Below, piece by piece: positions 1 through 8,689 of a stretch of 64,000 nt of DNA (its first letter is position 1; each line of letters opens with the position of its first letter). A model generated the notes under the pieces. The model was not told the DNA's origin and searched no databases. It worked only from the letters and a program-made list of their open reading frames with translations. Made by a program: the position numbers and the translations under genes. This DNA comes from UBA7455 sp026713185 (GTDB lineage: Bacteria; Pseudomonadota; Gammaproteobacteria; Pseudomonadales; Azotimanducaceae). The stretch covers positions 682,001-746,000 of the forward strand of contig OY762456.1 in the NCBI GenBank assembly GCA_963665785.1. The letters run 5' to 3'.

Positions 1-2
1 CC

Positions 3-602
3 GTAGATCTTCCCGGCCAGGGAGTCACACCAAAAGATGGTTTCACATTCAGAGCCGACACCGAGGTTCCTATGGGCGCAGTGCTGGACTACGTGCTTGA
101 ACGACCCGAGGTTGATGCTGAGCGCGTAGCTGCCTCCGGACAGAGCATGGGTGGCTATTTTGTCCCCCGGGCAGCCGTCTATGACAAACGCCTCAAGGCG
201 GTTATTGGCAATGCGGTGTATACCGATGTCTTCACATTTTTTGATCAGAATGCCGACAATATCGAAGACAATACCGAGGTGCATGATGAAACGATGGGGG
301 GAGAGATTCTTCCATGGCGGTTTGATGTGGAAACGTTTCAGGACATCAAGGGATTCATGAAGGAATGTGTGTTTGATCCCACCCAGGTAACCTGTCCCAT
401 GCTAAGCATTATCGGCGAGGGAGAGTATCAGAACAGAATACTGCAGGAACAAACTGAAAACGCATTGAAACTCGTGCAGGATGATCGCAGTACCCTGTTA
501 ATACCGCCAGTTGACGAAGGCGGCCCGGCGCACTGCACCTGGGAGAACAACTACCTTGCGGCCCAGATGACCTTTGACTGGCTCGATGAGTTGTTTGATT
601 AG
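3..602 (+). CDS. alpha/beta hydrolase, C-terminal part (5' end outside window)
   Basis: The reading frame is open from base 3, so the gene starts upstream of the window; an internal ATG at 72 is not the true start. The visible ~199 residues hold a nucleophile elbow of the form A-S-G-Q-S-M-G-G followed by helix residues, as in alpha/beta hydrolases of the dipeptidyl-peptidase/FrsA-like group. A late GGPAHCTWENN stretch fits the catalytic His near the C-terminus. Substrate cannot be told. It lies 20 bases upstream of the luciferase-like gene on the same strand and may be co-transcribed with it. Confidence 0.75.
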   Translation, partial: VDLPGQGVTPKDGFTFRADTEVPMGAVLDYVLERPEVDAERVAASGQSMGGYFVPRAAVYDKRLKAVIGNAVYTDVFTFFDQNADNIEDNTEVHDETMGGEILPWRFDVETFQDIKGFMKECVFDPTQVTCPMLSIIGEGEYQNRILQEQTENALKLVQDDRSTLLIPPVDEGGPAHCTWENNYLAAQMTFDWLDELFD

Positions 603-622
603 AGGATAAAGAAAAGGTCACT

Positions 623-1468
623 ATGCATCTGGGTATTTTTAGCTTTATTACGGAATACAGTGTTCGTCCCGACGAGCTTGCCAGGGTTTGCGAAGAACGT
701 GGCTTCGAATCGCTGTGGGTCGGTGAACATACGCATATTCCCGCTAGCAGGAAAACCCCGTATCCGGCGGGAGAACCACTGCCAAAGCCTTATTACCACA
801 TGGCCGACCCGTTCGTATCGCTCATGGCTGCTGCAGCAGCTACCACTACACTCAAGGTGGGCACCAGTGTCTGTCTGGTCGCACAGCACGATCCGATTGT
901 TCTCGCCAAGACAATCGCCACCCTGGACCAGTGGTCCAACGGTCGTTTTCTCTTCGGCATCGGTGGTGGTTGGAATGTCGAAGAGATGGAAGACCATGGC
1001 ATGTCGTTTTCGCGCCGTTGGAAAATCGTGCGTGAACGGGTGGAAGCGATGCAGCAGATCTGGACCCGGGAGGAGGCGTCCTATGCCGGCGAGTTCGTGA
1101 ATTTTGAGCGGATCATCTCCAATCCCAAGCCCGTGCAACAACCGCACCCGCCTATTCTTTTCGGTGGATCCACGGCACGGGCACGGCAGCGTGTGGTCAA
1201 CTACTGCGACGGCTGGATACCCATCGATGTGCTGCTGCAAGACCTCCCTGCGGCGATGGCCGATTTGCACAGTCGTGCCGAGGAGGCTGGTCGCGATCCT
1301 GACGAGATTCCGGTGTCGGTGTTTGCCTTTAATGAGCCGTCCGGCGACACCTTAAAACGTTATCGGGATATAGGCGTTGACCGAGTGGTGATCGTGGCGC
1401 CCCGTCAACTCGTCGCTGCTGTGGCCATACTCGATCAATGCGCCGAGTACGTGGCGGCAGTCAAGTAG
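623..1468 (+). CDS. LLM class (luciferase-like) flavin/F420-type oxidoreductase
   Basis: 281 residues, the usual length for single-domain luciferase-like oxidoreductases. It shows the family's N-terminal pattern (FESLWVGEHTHIP near residue 28), the LKVGTSVCL strand and GRFLFGIGGGWNVEE near residue 110, which shape the cofactor pocket, and ILFGGSTARARQR near residue 180. The family uses FMN or F420; the sequence alone does not decide which. A purine-rich stretch (gagg...aaaagg) lies just before the ATG. Likely a redox step in catabolism of an organic acid or cyclic compound, inferred only from neighbouring acyl-CoA genes. Confidence 0.88.
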   Translation: MHLGIFSFITEYSVRPDELARVCEERGFESLWVGEHTHIPASRKTPYPAGEPLPKPYYHMADPFVSLMAAAAATTTLKVGTSVCLVAQHDPIVLAKTIATLDQWSNGRFLFGIGGGWNVEEMEDHGMSFSRRWKIVRERVEAMQQIWTREEASYAGEFVNFERIISNPKPVQQPHPPILFGGSTARARQRVVNYCDGWIPIDVLLQDLPAAMADLHSRAEEAGRDPDEIPVSVFAFNEPSGDTLKRYRDIGVDRVVIVAPRQLVAAVAILDQCAEYVAAVK

Positions 1469-1535
1469 GGAGTGGGGTAGAGATCTTGTTGTGCGTTATC
1501 ATGGTGAGTGAATCTAAGAAACTTGTGGATGCAAT

Positions 1536-1835
1536 ATGGCTGCCTACCTGATAGCGAACTACAACATCACTAACCTCGAAGGATTTTTGGCCTACGTGGA
1601 GCAGGCAGGGCCGATCGTCGCAGCCTACGGTGGCAGGCACCTGGTCGCTGGACCCGGCAGCGAGATTATCGAAGGCAGCCCCAATAAGGTCACCGTCGTT
1701 ATCGAGTTTCCATCGATGGGAAAGCTCAAGGGCTGGTATAACTCACCGGAATATCAGGCCATCATTCCCATGCGCACCGACAATACAGAGGGGAGCCTGG
1801 TGTTCGCGAACCAGTACGTGTCAGAGCCCGAGTGA
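1536..1835 (+). CDS. DUF1330 domain protein
   Basis: A 99-residue protein matching the small ferredoxin-like-fold DUF1330 family along its full length: N-terminal YLIANYNITN, a central GGRHLVAGP, and VVIEFPSMGKLKGWYNSPEYQ before the C-terminal helix. The biochemical role of the family is not established. Its last 15 bases overlap the end of the convergent acyl-CoA dehydrogenase gene on the other strand. Confidence 0.85.
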   Translation: MAAYLIANYNITNLEGFLAYVEQAGPIVAAYGGRHLVAGPGSEIIEGSPNKVTVVIEFPSMGKLKGWYNSPEYQAIIPMRTDNTEGSLVFANQYVSEPE

Positions 1836-2966
1836 CCGCCCGATTATTTCTTTCATAATCTCGGTGGTGCCCCCATAGATAGTCTGTGCGCGACCATCGC
1901 GCCAGGCGCGAGCAATGTCGTACTCCTCCATATACCCGTAACCACCGTGGAGTTGCAGACACCGATCATTCACTTTTTGCTGCAACTCAGTCGTCCACCA
2001 CTTGGCCATAGCTGCTTCATCTGGTTTAAGTTCGCCCCGGGTGTGCGCCATCACGCATTGGTCCACAAAGGACTGGCCGATGGTGATCTCAGTCGCCATT
2101 TCCGCCATAACGAAGCGGCTGTTTTGAAATGAACCTATGGGCTGGCCAAAGGCTTCCCGCTCTTTAACGTATTCCAATGTCATGTTGAAGCTGTACTGTG
2201 CAGCCGAGATGGCACATACAGCGATGTCCAGTCGTTCCTGTGCGAGGTTAAACATCATGGAATAGAATCCCTTGTTCTCCTCACCTAACCGATTTGTGAC
2301 GGGCACCCGGCAATCGGAAAACGACAATTCGGCGGTGTCCTGGCAGTGGCGTCCAATCTTGTCCAGGTTTTTGCCGCGGGTAAATCCCGGCATATCGCGT
2401 TCGATAACCAGTAGCGTGATTCCGCGATGACGATCAGGTCCGGTGCGTACTGCTGTCACCAGGACATCGGCATTGATCCCGTTGGTAATAAACGTTTTTG
2501 CGCCATTGACGATGTAGTGATCCCCATCCCGAGTTGCGGTGGTCACGAGATTTCCCAGGTCTGAACCGCCTCTGGGCTCGGTCAGTGCTATACCTGTAAT
2601 CAATTCACCGGAACACAGACCTGGTAACCACTTTTTCTTTTGCTCATCAGTACAAAACTGAAGGAAGTAGGGAATACCGAGGTCGTTGTGAGTGGCGATG
2701 CCAGAGCCTGCGGCACCGACACCCGCCAACTCGCACTCCTCGATCATGATCTGGTGGTAGCGAAAATCATTGATGCCTGCACCGCCGTACTCTTCATCTA
2801 TTTGAGGACCCAGAAAACCACCGGCTCCGGCAGCGATAAACATCGATCGATCACAGATCCCTTCTTTCTCCCAGGCGACATTATGTGGAACCATCTCCTT
2901 TTCCACGAAACGTCGAAACGCATCGCGGAATAGCCGGTGCTCTTCTTCAAAGTGATTCCGCTCCAT
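1821..2966 (-). CDS. acyl-CoA dehydrogenase
   Basis: 381 residues, standard acyl-CoA dehydrogenase length. Visible landmarks are the mid-domain FAD/substrate signature ITGIALTEPRGGSDLG, the GAKTFITNG strand, and the C-terminal LQLHGGYGYMEEYDIARAWRD plus IYGGTTEIMKEIIGRSLGL, where families usually carry the catalytic Glu and FAD contacts. It oxidises an acyl-CoA to the enoyl-CoA with electrons passed to ETF. A strong Shine-Dalgarno (aaggag) sits 8 bases before the start. It is transcribed divergently from the enoyl-CoA hydratase at 3115, so the two may share a catabolic route. Confidence 0.95.
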   Translation of the reverse strand: MERNHFEEEHRLFRDAFRRFVEKEMVPHNVAWEKEGICDRSMFIAAGAGGFLGPQIDEEYGGAGINDFRYHQIMIEECELAGVGAAGSGIATHNDLGIPYFLQFCTDEQKKKWLPGLCSGELITGIALTEPRGGSDLGNLVTTATRDGDHYIVNGAKTFITNGINADVLVTAVRTGPDRHRGITLLVIERDMPGFTRGKNLDKIGRHCQDTAELSFSDCRVPVTNRLGEENKGFYSMMFNLAQERLDIAVCAISAAQYSFNMTLEYVKEREAFGQPIGSFQNSRFVMAEMATEITIGQSFVDQCVMAHTRGELKPDEAAMAKWWTTELQQKVNDRCLQLHGGYGYMEEYDIARAWRDGRAQTIYGGTTEIMKEIIGRSLGL

Positions 2967-3114
2967 TGGCTTGTCTCCTTGGTTCTAATCTGGGTGAACG
3001 GTATTTATTATAATGTATATTAGTGATTACGACCGGTGTATGCTTCCACGGGAGCGTGCCGCAGGGTTGGCAGGGATCAGGCGGGCCGGTTTCCCAAAAA
3101 AGAGGAGAAAGCAA

Positions 3115-3858
3115 ATGCTCAGGTCTGAAGACTATAAACACATGCTCGTTGAGCGCCGCGAAAATGGTGTCGCGGTACTTACGCTGAATCGACCGGATAG
3201 TCTCAACGCAACGAACGGAACACTGCATTCGGAACTCTCCCGCTTTAGCCTGGATTTTGCCAACGATTGTGAATTGCGCGTGTTGATTATTACCGGCGCT
3301 GGTCGCGCTTTCTGTGCAGGAGGTGATTTCAGTCCGGATGATCCGGTTGGCTCGCATGGTCCGGATATGTGGACAGAAGCGCGCCAGATCGTCGATCACA
3401 TACTGGAGTGCGAAAAGCCGATCATTTCAGCGGTGAATGGATATGCCATGGGCCTCGGCGCCACTGTGGCCTTGTTGGCGGACGTGGTGGTTGTCTCGTC
3501 GAAAAGTGTGATCGCCGATACCCATGTGAACATGGCTCTTGGCGCCGGCGACGGGGGTCAGTTGATCTGGCCGCACCTGATGGGCGTCAATCGCGCCAAA
3601 TACTATTTGATGTCCTGCGATCGGGTCACGGGTAAAGAGGCAGTCGAGTTTGGTCTTGCGAGCTTTTACGTCGAAGAACCTGATGACCTGTTACCAAAAG
3701 CGCTGGAAATAGCTGACGGACTCGCCGCCAAGGCGCCCCAGGCAGTAGCCGCATCGAAAGCCGCGGTGAATGCCTATCTGCGCTCCGTCGCAGCAACGGT
3801 AATGCCCATTGGACTGCGCTACCCCATGTTTAACACTTTGCTTGGCGAAATGAGCTGA
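3115..3858 (+). CDS. enoyl-CoA hydratase/isomerase, C-terminus probably altered by adjacent IS
   Basis: 247 residues from the ATG at 3115, which follows agaggagaaag and matches the family's N-terminus; an in-frame ATG at 3013 would add an unlikely 34-residue lead. Crotonase features are TLNRPDSLNATNG, the oxyanion-hole strand GAGRAFCAGGDFS, and the second oxyanion segment NGYAMGLGATVALLAD. The protein stops at LLGEMS and lacks the usual crotonase tail (S-x-D-H-x-E-A...AF-x-E-K-R). Just such a tail is encoded beyond the insertion sequence at 5907-6017, so the gene end was probably changed by the IS event. Confidence 0.88.
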   Translation: MLRSEDYKHMLVERRENGVAVLTLNRPDSLNATNGTLHSELSRFSLDFANDCELRVLIITGAGRAFCAGGDFSPDDPVGSHGPDMWTEARQIVDHILECEKPIISAVNGYAMGLGATVALLADVVVVSSKSVIADTHVNMALGAGDGGQLIWPHLMGVNRAKYYLMSCDRVTGKEAVEFGLASFYVEEPDDLLPKALEIADGLAAKAPQAVAASKAAVNAYLRSVAATVMPIGLRYPMFNTLLGEMS

Positions 3859-3930
3859 TTTGCCGATTTTTTGAAGTTTTTCTGCTCGTAAGTCGCTGAT
3901 TTGTATTGAAGCGGATCGCCAGAAGGCTAA

Positions 3931-5858
3931 TGTAGTGCCATAATCGTATTTTAGGGTATTGACATTTATAGACACCCCCTGTAGTATCCCCAGTATGTTT
4001 ATTCGACGTACCAAAACGCGCACCGTCGGGACCCAGGATCACTACTTCACCTATCGCCTGGTTAAGTCCGTACGCATCGGCAACAAAGTGCGCCAACGCA
4101 CGTTGTTGAACCTCGGTGCGCACTTCGATTTGCCGCCAGCACAGTGGCCGCTGCTGTACCAACGTCTGGATGATCTACTCGCTGGTCAGGCAACGCTCAT
4201 GGACTATCCGGAAGCGGTCGATAACCACGCGCAACGCATCGTAGCACAGTTGATCAGCCGGCAGGCCGAAACCAGCCCGGACGCTGATGACACGTCATCG
4301 ACCGGCGACCAGCAGAGCGTCGATGTGGACTCACTGCAACTGGTTCGTCCGCGCACAGTGGGGGTTGAGCATGTTGGTTTATGGGCGCTGGAGCAGGTGG
4401 GGTTGCGGGCGCTACTGGCACAGTTGGGGCTGAACAGCCGACAACAGGCAGCAGCGATGGGTTCGATCATTGGCCGCCTGGCGGCGCCGGGTTCAGAACG
4501 TGCGACGCACCGCTGGCTGCGCGACACCAGTGCGCTCGGCGACTTGCTGGAGGTCGACTTCGAGAAGTACAGCCTGATGCAGCTATACCGGGCTTCTGAC
4601 GCGCTGATGGTGCATCGGAAGGCGATTGAGGCACATTTGTTTGATGCCGCAATGACCCTGTTCGAGTTGCAACCGACGGTGACGCTGTACGATCTGACGA
4701 ATACCTACTTTGAGGGGGATGCTGGCTCCCAGGAGAAAGCACAACGCGGTCATTCCAAGGAGAAACGCAGTGATTGTCCGCTACTCACACTGGGTCTCAT
4801 GCTGGATGCCAGCGGCTTCGTGCGGCGCTCGCAGGTGTTTGCTGGCAACGTCAGCGAGCCGCATACGCTAGCCGAGATGCTCACTGCACTGCAGGCTCCA
4901 AAGGGTGCTTTGGTGGTGATGGATCGCGGCATTGCCACACAGGACCGCATTTCCTGGCTGGCGGCGCAAGGGTATCGCTACCTGGTGGTGAGCCGCGAGC
5001 GCAAGCGCACCTTTGATCTCGCGGCGGCGATGACGGTGACGACGGCAACACAGCAGCCGGTGCACTTGCACAAGGTGCTGTCCGAAGATGGCCAGGAGGC
5101 GCGTCTGTATTGCTATTCCGAGGCGCGGGAAGAGAAGGAGAAGGCCATTGCCGAGCGCCTCGCCAAGCGCTTTGAAAACGCCCTGACGACGCTCTCGGAA
5201 GGACTGTCCAGACCGCGCACACAGAAACGCATCGACAAAATCTGGCAACGCATTGGGCGCCTGAAGGAGAAGAGCCGCGGGGTGGCGCAGCATTACGATA
5301 TTGACGTTACCAGCAGCGAAGATGGTACCCAGGCACTCGCCATCACCTGGCGCCGACAACCGGTCAACGGCTCCATGCTGACCCATCCGGGGGTGTACTG
5401 CCTGCGCAGCAACCAAACCGACTGGGATGAGGAAACCCTGTGGCGCACCTACATCACACTGACTGATCTGGAAGCCGTGTTCCGGTCATTGAAGTCCGAA
5501 CTGGGGCTGCGCCCGATCTATCACCACAAAGCCCTGCGCACCGAAGGACATTTGTTTATCACCGTAATTGCCTACCAGCTGGTGCAGGTCATTCGACGTA
5601 GACTGCGGCAGCACGGGCAGCGCGAAAGCTGGACCCTGTTGCGCCGCATCCTGAATGGGCAGCAACGCATTACCGCGACCTTCCGCCGCGCTGATGACTG
5701 TGCGTTGCACGTTCGTAAAGCCACGGTCGCCGAGCCTGCACAACGCGAGATTTACCAGGCGCTTGGCATCAACGAGACCCCGGGCGGGATCCAAAAGACG
5801 ATCATCTAGTCGCGGTAAAAATACCTGAAACAGGCTGGATTTTCCATTTGTAGTGCCA
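3931..5858 (+). mobile_element. IS1634-family insertion sequence (ends approximate)
   Basis: A single intact transposase gene flanked by the same 10-base word, tgtagtgcca, at 3931-3940 and 5849-5858 in direct orientation. I could not define convincing terminal inverted repeats, so the limits are only a working estimate; this family is known for variable, sometimes long, target duplications. The element sits between the main body of an enoyl-CoA hydratase gene and a crotonase C-terminal fragment. Confidence 0.6.
3995..5809 (+). CDS. IS1634 family transposase
   Basis: 604 residues from ATG 3995 (MFIRRTKTR, the usual start of this family; an in-frame ATG at 3959 is less likely). The DDE-type core is visible: LYDLTNTYFEG near residue 230, VVMDRGIATQDRISWL near residue 305, and the C-terminal LEAVFRSLKSELGLRPIYHHK block with the third acidic residue, followed by HLFITVIAYQL. 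Length and blocks suggest an intact enzyme catalysing cut-and-paste of its own element. No frameshift is seen. Confidence 0.93.
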   Translation: MFIRRTKTRTVGTQDHYFTYRLVKSVRIGNKVRQRTLLNLGAHFDLPPAQWPLLYQRLDDLLAGQATLMDYPEAVDNHAQRIVAQLISRQAETSPDADDTSSTGDQQSVDVDSLQLVRPRTVGVEHVGLWALEQVGLRALLAQLGLNSRQQAAAMGSIIGRLAAPGSERATHRWLRDTSALGDLLEVDFEKYSLMQLYRASDALMVHRKAIEAHLFDAAMTLFELQPTVTLYDLTNTYFEGDAGSQEKAQRGHSKEKRSDCPLLTLGLMLDASGFVRRSQVFAGNVSEPHTLAEMLTALQAPKGALVVMDRGIATQDRISWLAAQGYRYLVVSRERKRTFDLAAAMTVTTATQQPVHLHKVLSEDGQEARLYCYSEAREEKEKAIAERLAKRFENALTTLSEGLSRPRTQKRIDKIWQRIGRLKEKSRGVAQHYDIDVTSSEDGTQALAITWRRQPVNGSMLTHPGVYCLRSNQTDWDEETLWRTYITLTDLEAVFRSLKSELGLRPIYHHKALRTEGHLFITVIAYQLVQVIRRRLRQHGQRESWTLLRRILNGQQRITATFRRADDCALHVRKATVAEPAQREIYQALGINETPGGIQKTII

Positions 5859-5906
5859 GAACAACTTTTTTGTCATCCTAACATATTGATATTCATATAG
5901 TTTTAA

Positions 5907-6017
5907 AATAGACTGTTAAACTTGGGCTACGAACAGCAGACTATGAATAGTAAGGATCACCAGGAGGCAATCGCCGCGTTCCAGGAAAAACGTGAGCCGA
6001 AATTTTCAGGCGAATAA
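5907..6017 (+). pseudogene. enoyl-CoA hydratase C-terminal fragment
   Basis: A 36-codon open stretch after an in-frame TAA at 5904 reads ...LGYEQQTMNSKDHQEAIAAF followed by QEKREPKFSGE and stop. This is the standard crotonase C-terminus (E..T..S.DH.EA..AF.EKR.P.F.G). It is separated from the hydratase at 3115-3858 by the IS1634-type element. Either it is the displaced end of that gene or the end of a second, otherwise deleted hydratase; LLNLGYE here versus MPIGLRY there leaves both options open. Confidence 0.75.
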
Positions 6018-6080
6018 CGCCGGCCATGGTATATTCCAAAGGCAAGCGGCTAAGACAACAACAAAGGTCCGACACATCGC

Positions 6081-7013
6081 ATGCAGACTAACCGAGATCA
6101 GCCAGATACCCAATTGCGATACTTCAGCGCGGAGATTCCGCGGGACGAATTCGTGAGTGCACTTGGCGTAGAGTACACGGGTCTCTTGACCCTTGGCGAA
6201 ACGAAAAGCGGGTCAAAAGAGGATTACAAGAAGCGCCGGGAACGTGTTGTGAGCCAGCACCCTGTGACTGTTCATGATGCCGGTGACAGATCGTGGGATT
6301 TCGAAGTAAATGGCTTCACCATTGCGCCGGCGTCGGCGCCGATTGAGGACTTTAAGGACCGGACCCGTGTGAGCGATGAATACGCACCCCGTGTCTTCGA
6401 GCTGATAAAAGCAAAAACGGGTGCAAATCAGGTTTTCCTGATTGGACAACAGGTAAGGACTGAGCAAACAGGAAGAGGCGTTCGCAGCGATTCCTACGCC
6501 CGGTTCGCCCACTCGGACTATGGTCCTGAGTTCGAGCCCTTGTTTCGGCGGGTCCTGGCGGGTCGATATGGCTTCTCGAAAGCAGAAGCCGAATCTTGCG
6601 GGCTGTGTGTCGCCGGTTATTGGGCGCCCATAGATCGACCCGCTTACAAAGATCCACTGTGTCTGCTCGATTGCACTTCTGTGGATCTGGAGAAAGAGAT
6701 GGTGCGATATGTCTATCACTTCCAGGTTTCGCAGAATGTTTCTTCGAAGCGGTCGATAGAAGAGCACATACCAATACCCGCAGGGGATGCGCCTGCCATA
6801 GCGCCAATCTACTCACCGAACCACCGGTGGTACTTCAGGCCGGACATGAGCCCTGAGGAAGCACTACTTTTCAAACAGTACGACTTCCGTGAAAATGTAG
6901 AAGCACAGGCTTGCTGGCACAATTCCTTTCATGACAGGTTCCATGATGAATGGGATAATTGTCCCGGTCGTCGCAGTATCGAGCTGCGTCTTCTGTTGAC
7001 CTTCGAGAGTTGA
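6081..7013 (+). CDS. CmcJ/NvfI-family oxidoreductase
   Basis: 310 residues resembling the CmcJ/AsaB/NvfI family, named from cephamycin and fungal meroterpenoid biosynthesis. Landmarks are ARFAHSDYGPEF near residue 140, GYWAPIDRPAYKDPLCLLD near residue 180, and the family-typical C-terminal run WYFRPDMSPEEALLFKQYD ... WHNSFHD ... RRSIELRLLLTFES, with conserved His/Asp residues fitting an iron/2-oxoglutarate-like fold. The stop codon overlaps the ATG of the thiolase gene (TGATG at 7011-7015), so translation is probably coupled and the enzyme acts with the thiolase/DUF35 pair. The substrate is unknown. Confidence 0.8.
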   Translation: MQTNRDQPDTQLRYFSAEIPRDEFVSALGVEYTGLLTLGETKSGSKEDYKKRRERVVSQHPVTVHDAGDRSWDFEVNGFTIAPASAPIEDFKDRTRVSDEYAPRVFELIKAKTGANQVFLIGQQVRTEQTGRGVRSDSYARFAHSDYGPEFEPLFRRVLAGRYGFSKAEAESCGLCVAGYWAPIDRPAYKDPLCLLDCTSVDLEKEMVRYVYHFQVSQNVSSKRSIEEHIPIPAGDAPAIAPIYSPNHRWYFRPDMSPEEALLFKQYDFRENVEAQACWHNSFHDRFHDEWDNCPGRRSIELRLLLTFES

Positions 7014-8200
7014 TGGGTATGCGCTGGCCGCTGCGTGATCGTTGTGCCATTTCGGGAATTGGTTCTACGGAATTTTCCAGGGATTCAGGACGCAGCGTGC
7101 TTGCACTTGCCGTTGAAGCCTCGCTTGCTGCTATTCGTGATGCAGGGCTCCCGGTTGATGATATCGATGGCATTGTCCGTTGCGACCTGGATGAAGTGCA
7201 ATGTCACGATCTTGCCGATGCATTGGGCTTACCCACGCTTTCCTACTTCGGTACCGTTGGTACGGCCGGCACGGCCCCCTGCGGCATGGTTGGTCAGGCA
7301 GCCGCGGCAGTGATGGCCGGACTTGCTAAAACCGTTGTTGTCTTTCGATCTCTCAACGGCCGGTCGGGCACACGCTTTGGTACGCGCAGAGGTGGTCGTA
7401 ATCTACCTGTCGGCGGTAACGGCGCATACACGGAATACAGTGTCCCGCATGGTCTTGTGGCGCCTGGACAAGCGTACTCGATACTCGCACGTCGGCATAT
7501 GATCGACTTTGGCACTACGTCAGAACAGTTGGGGCACATCGCGGTGGCGTGCCGAAATCGTGCGAATGCGAATCCCCATGCGCAGATGTACGATCGAAAA
7601 ATGACACTGCAAACCTATCTTGATAGTCCAATTCTTACGGATCCCCTTAGGCTCTTCGATTATTGTCTCGAGACTGATGGGGCATGTGCGGTTGTGGTCA
7701 CGTCTGCAGCACGTGCCCGTGACTGTCTTCATCCACCGGTCCTGATCCGGTCGGCAGCGCAGGCCAGCACTACGGATTTTGATGGCGGCATGTATGCGGC
7801 GACTTTGATGCGTCGCGATTTAACGACACATCCTTCTGCAGATACGGCTCGCATTCTATATGAGCGAGCGGGGTTGGGTCCTGACGATATTGATGTGGCG
7901 CAATTTTACGATTGTTTTACGATAACGGTTTTAATGCAGCTGGAAGATTATGGCTTCTGCGAAAAAGGGGAGGGCGGGCCATTCGCCGCCAGTGGCGCAC
8001 TCGAGCTGGACGGGCAATTACCTATTAACACTTCGGGGGGTAACCTGTCAGAGGGTTACATTCATGGGCTCAGCCATATTCTCGAAGGAGTGCGACAGAT
8101 TAGAGGTTCGTCTACCCAGCAGCTCAACTCTGTCGAAAACTGTCTTGTTACCTCAGGTATCCCCACGGCGACCAGCGCTTTGATTCTGGCGAGGGCTTGA
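7013..8200 (+). CDS. thiolase-fold protein of the lipid-transfer/aldolase type (SCP-x/Ltp2-like)
   Basis: 395 residues starting at ATG 7013, overlapping the previous stop; longer starts would lie inside the upstream gene. Thiolase-fold landmarks include ISGIGSTEFSRDSGRSV, TVGTAGTAPCGMVGQAAAAV with a Cys near the usual nucleophile site, VAQFYDCFTITVLMQLEDYGFC, and a C-terminal GQLPINTSGGNLSEGYIHGLSHI block. Members encoded next to a DUF35 protein, such as Ltp2-ChsH2 in steroid side-chain degradation, are retro-aldolases rather than true thiolases. The partner lies 1 base downstream, so an aldolase complex is the best inference. Confidence 0.88.
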   Translation: MGMRWPLRDRCAISGIGSTEFSRDSGRSVLALAVEASLAAIRDAGLPVDDIDGIVRCDLDEVQCHDLADALGLPTLSYFGTVGTAGTAPCGMVGQAAAAVMAGLAKTVVVFRSLNGRSGTRFGTRRGGRNLPVGGNGAYTEYSVPHGLVAPGQAYSILARRHMIDFGTTSEQLGHIAVACRNRANANPHAQMYDRKMTLQTYLDSPILTDPLRLFDYCLETDGACAVVVTSAARARDCLHPPVLIRSAAQASTTDFDGGMYAATLMRRDLTTHPSADTARILYERAGLGPDDIDVAQFYDCFTITVLMQLEDYGFCEKGEGGPFAASGALELDGQLPINTSGGNLSEGYIHGLSHILEGVRQIRGSSTQQLNSVENCLVTSGIPTATSALILARA

Positions 8201-8201
8201 A

Positions 8202-8615
8202 ATGAGCAGACCTCTGCCCGTACCGGTGATCGACGACCACGATACAGGTGGTTACTTTCGCGCTGCCCAGGAGGGTAAGCTTGCCATCCTGTTCTGCAAG
8301 GAATGTGATCGATCGATCCATCTCCCACGGCCTTTCTGCCCAAATTGTCATACAGATCGGGTTGAGTGGCGTGAGGTGAGCCCGCACGGCGCCATCTATT
8401 CATGGACGGTTGTGGAGCGTCAATCGCATCCCGCATTTCCCGTGCCGTATACCATTGCGCTCGTGGAGCTTGATGATGTGCCGGGCGTCCGGTTGCTGAC
8501 ACATTTTGAGCGTCGTCCCGAGCTGTCGGAAGGAATGACAGTGACCGCCGTCTTCGACGATGTGCGTGCAGGGGATGTTATCTTGCCACGTTGGGTTCCG
8601 GAAGCTGGCACATGA
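8202..8615 (+). CDS. Zn-ribbon/OB-fold (DUF35) partner protein
   Basis: 137 residues with the DUF35 arrangement: a rubredoxin-like zinc ribbon (LFCKECDRS...PRPFCPNCHTD, four Cys near residues 29-49) followed by an OB-fold with GAIYSWTVVERQSHPAFPVPYTIALVELDD. These proteins form heteromeric complexes with thiolase-fold aldolases and help bind CoA substrates. It begins one base after the thiolase stop. Its own stop overlaps the ATG of a metallo-hydrolase stub at 8612. Confidence 0.9.
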   Translation: MSRPLPVPVIDDHDTGGYFRAAQEGKLAILFCKECDRSIHLPRPFCPNCHTDRVEWREVSPHGAIYSWTVVERQSHPAFPVPYTIALVELDDVPGVRLLTHFERRPELSEGMTVTAVFDDVRAGDVILPRWVPEAGT

Positions 8616-8689
8616 ATCAATGGCAGATTGGCGGAGTAAAGATAACCCGCATTGTTGAAATGGAAGTGACCGGTGGCTACCGGTACTGA
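8612..8689 (+). pseudogene. 5' stub of an MBL-fold metallo-hydrolase
   Basis: An ATGA overlap with the DUF35 gene opens a 25-codon frame reading MNQWQIGGVKITRIVEMEV then TGGYRY and stop. The first ~22 residues look like the start of MBL-fold metallo-hydrolases, which typically run ~290 residues, so almost the whole gene is missing. The truncation point (about 8665-8680) coincides with the beginning of a cyclase fragment, implying a deletion that fused two genes. Confidence 0.6.
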
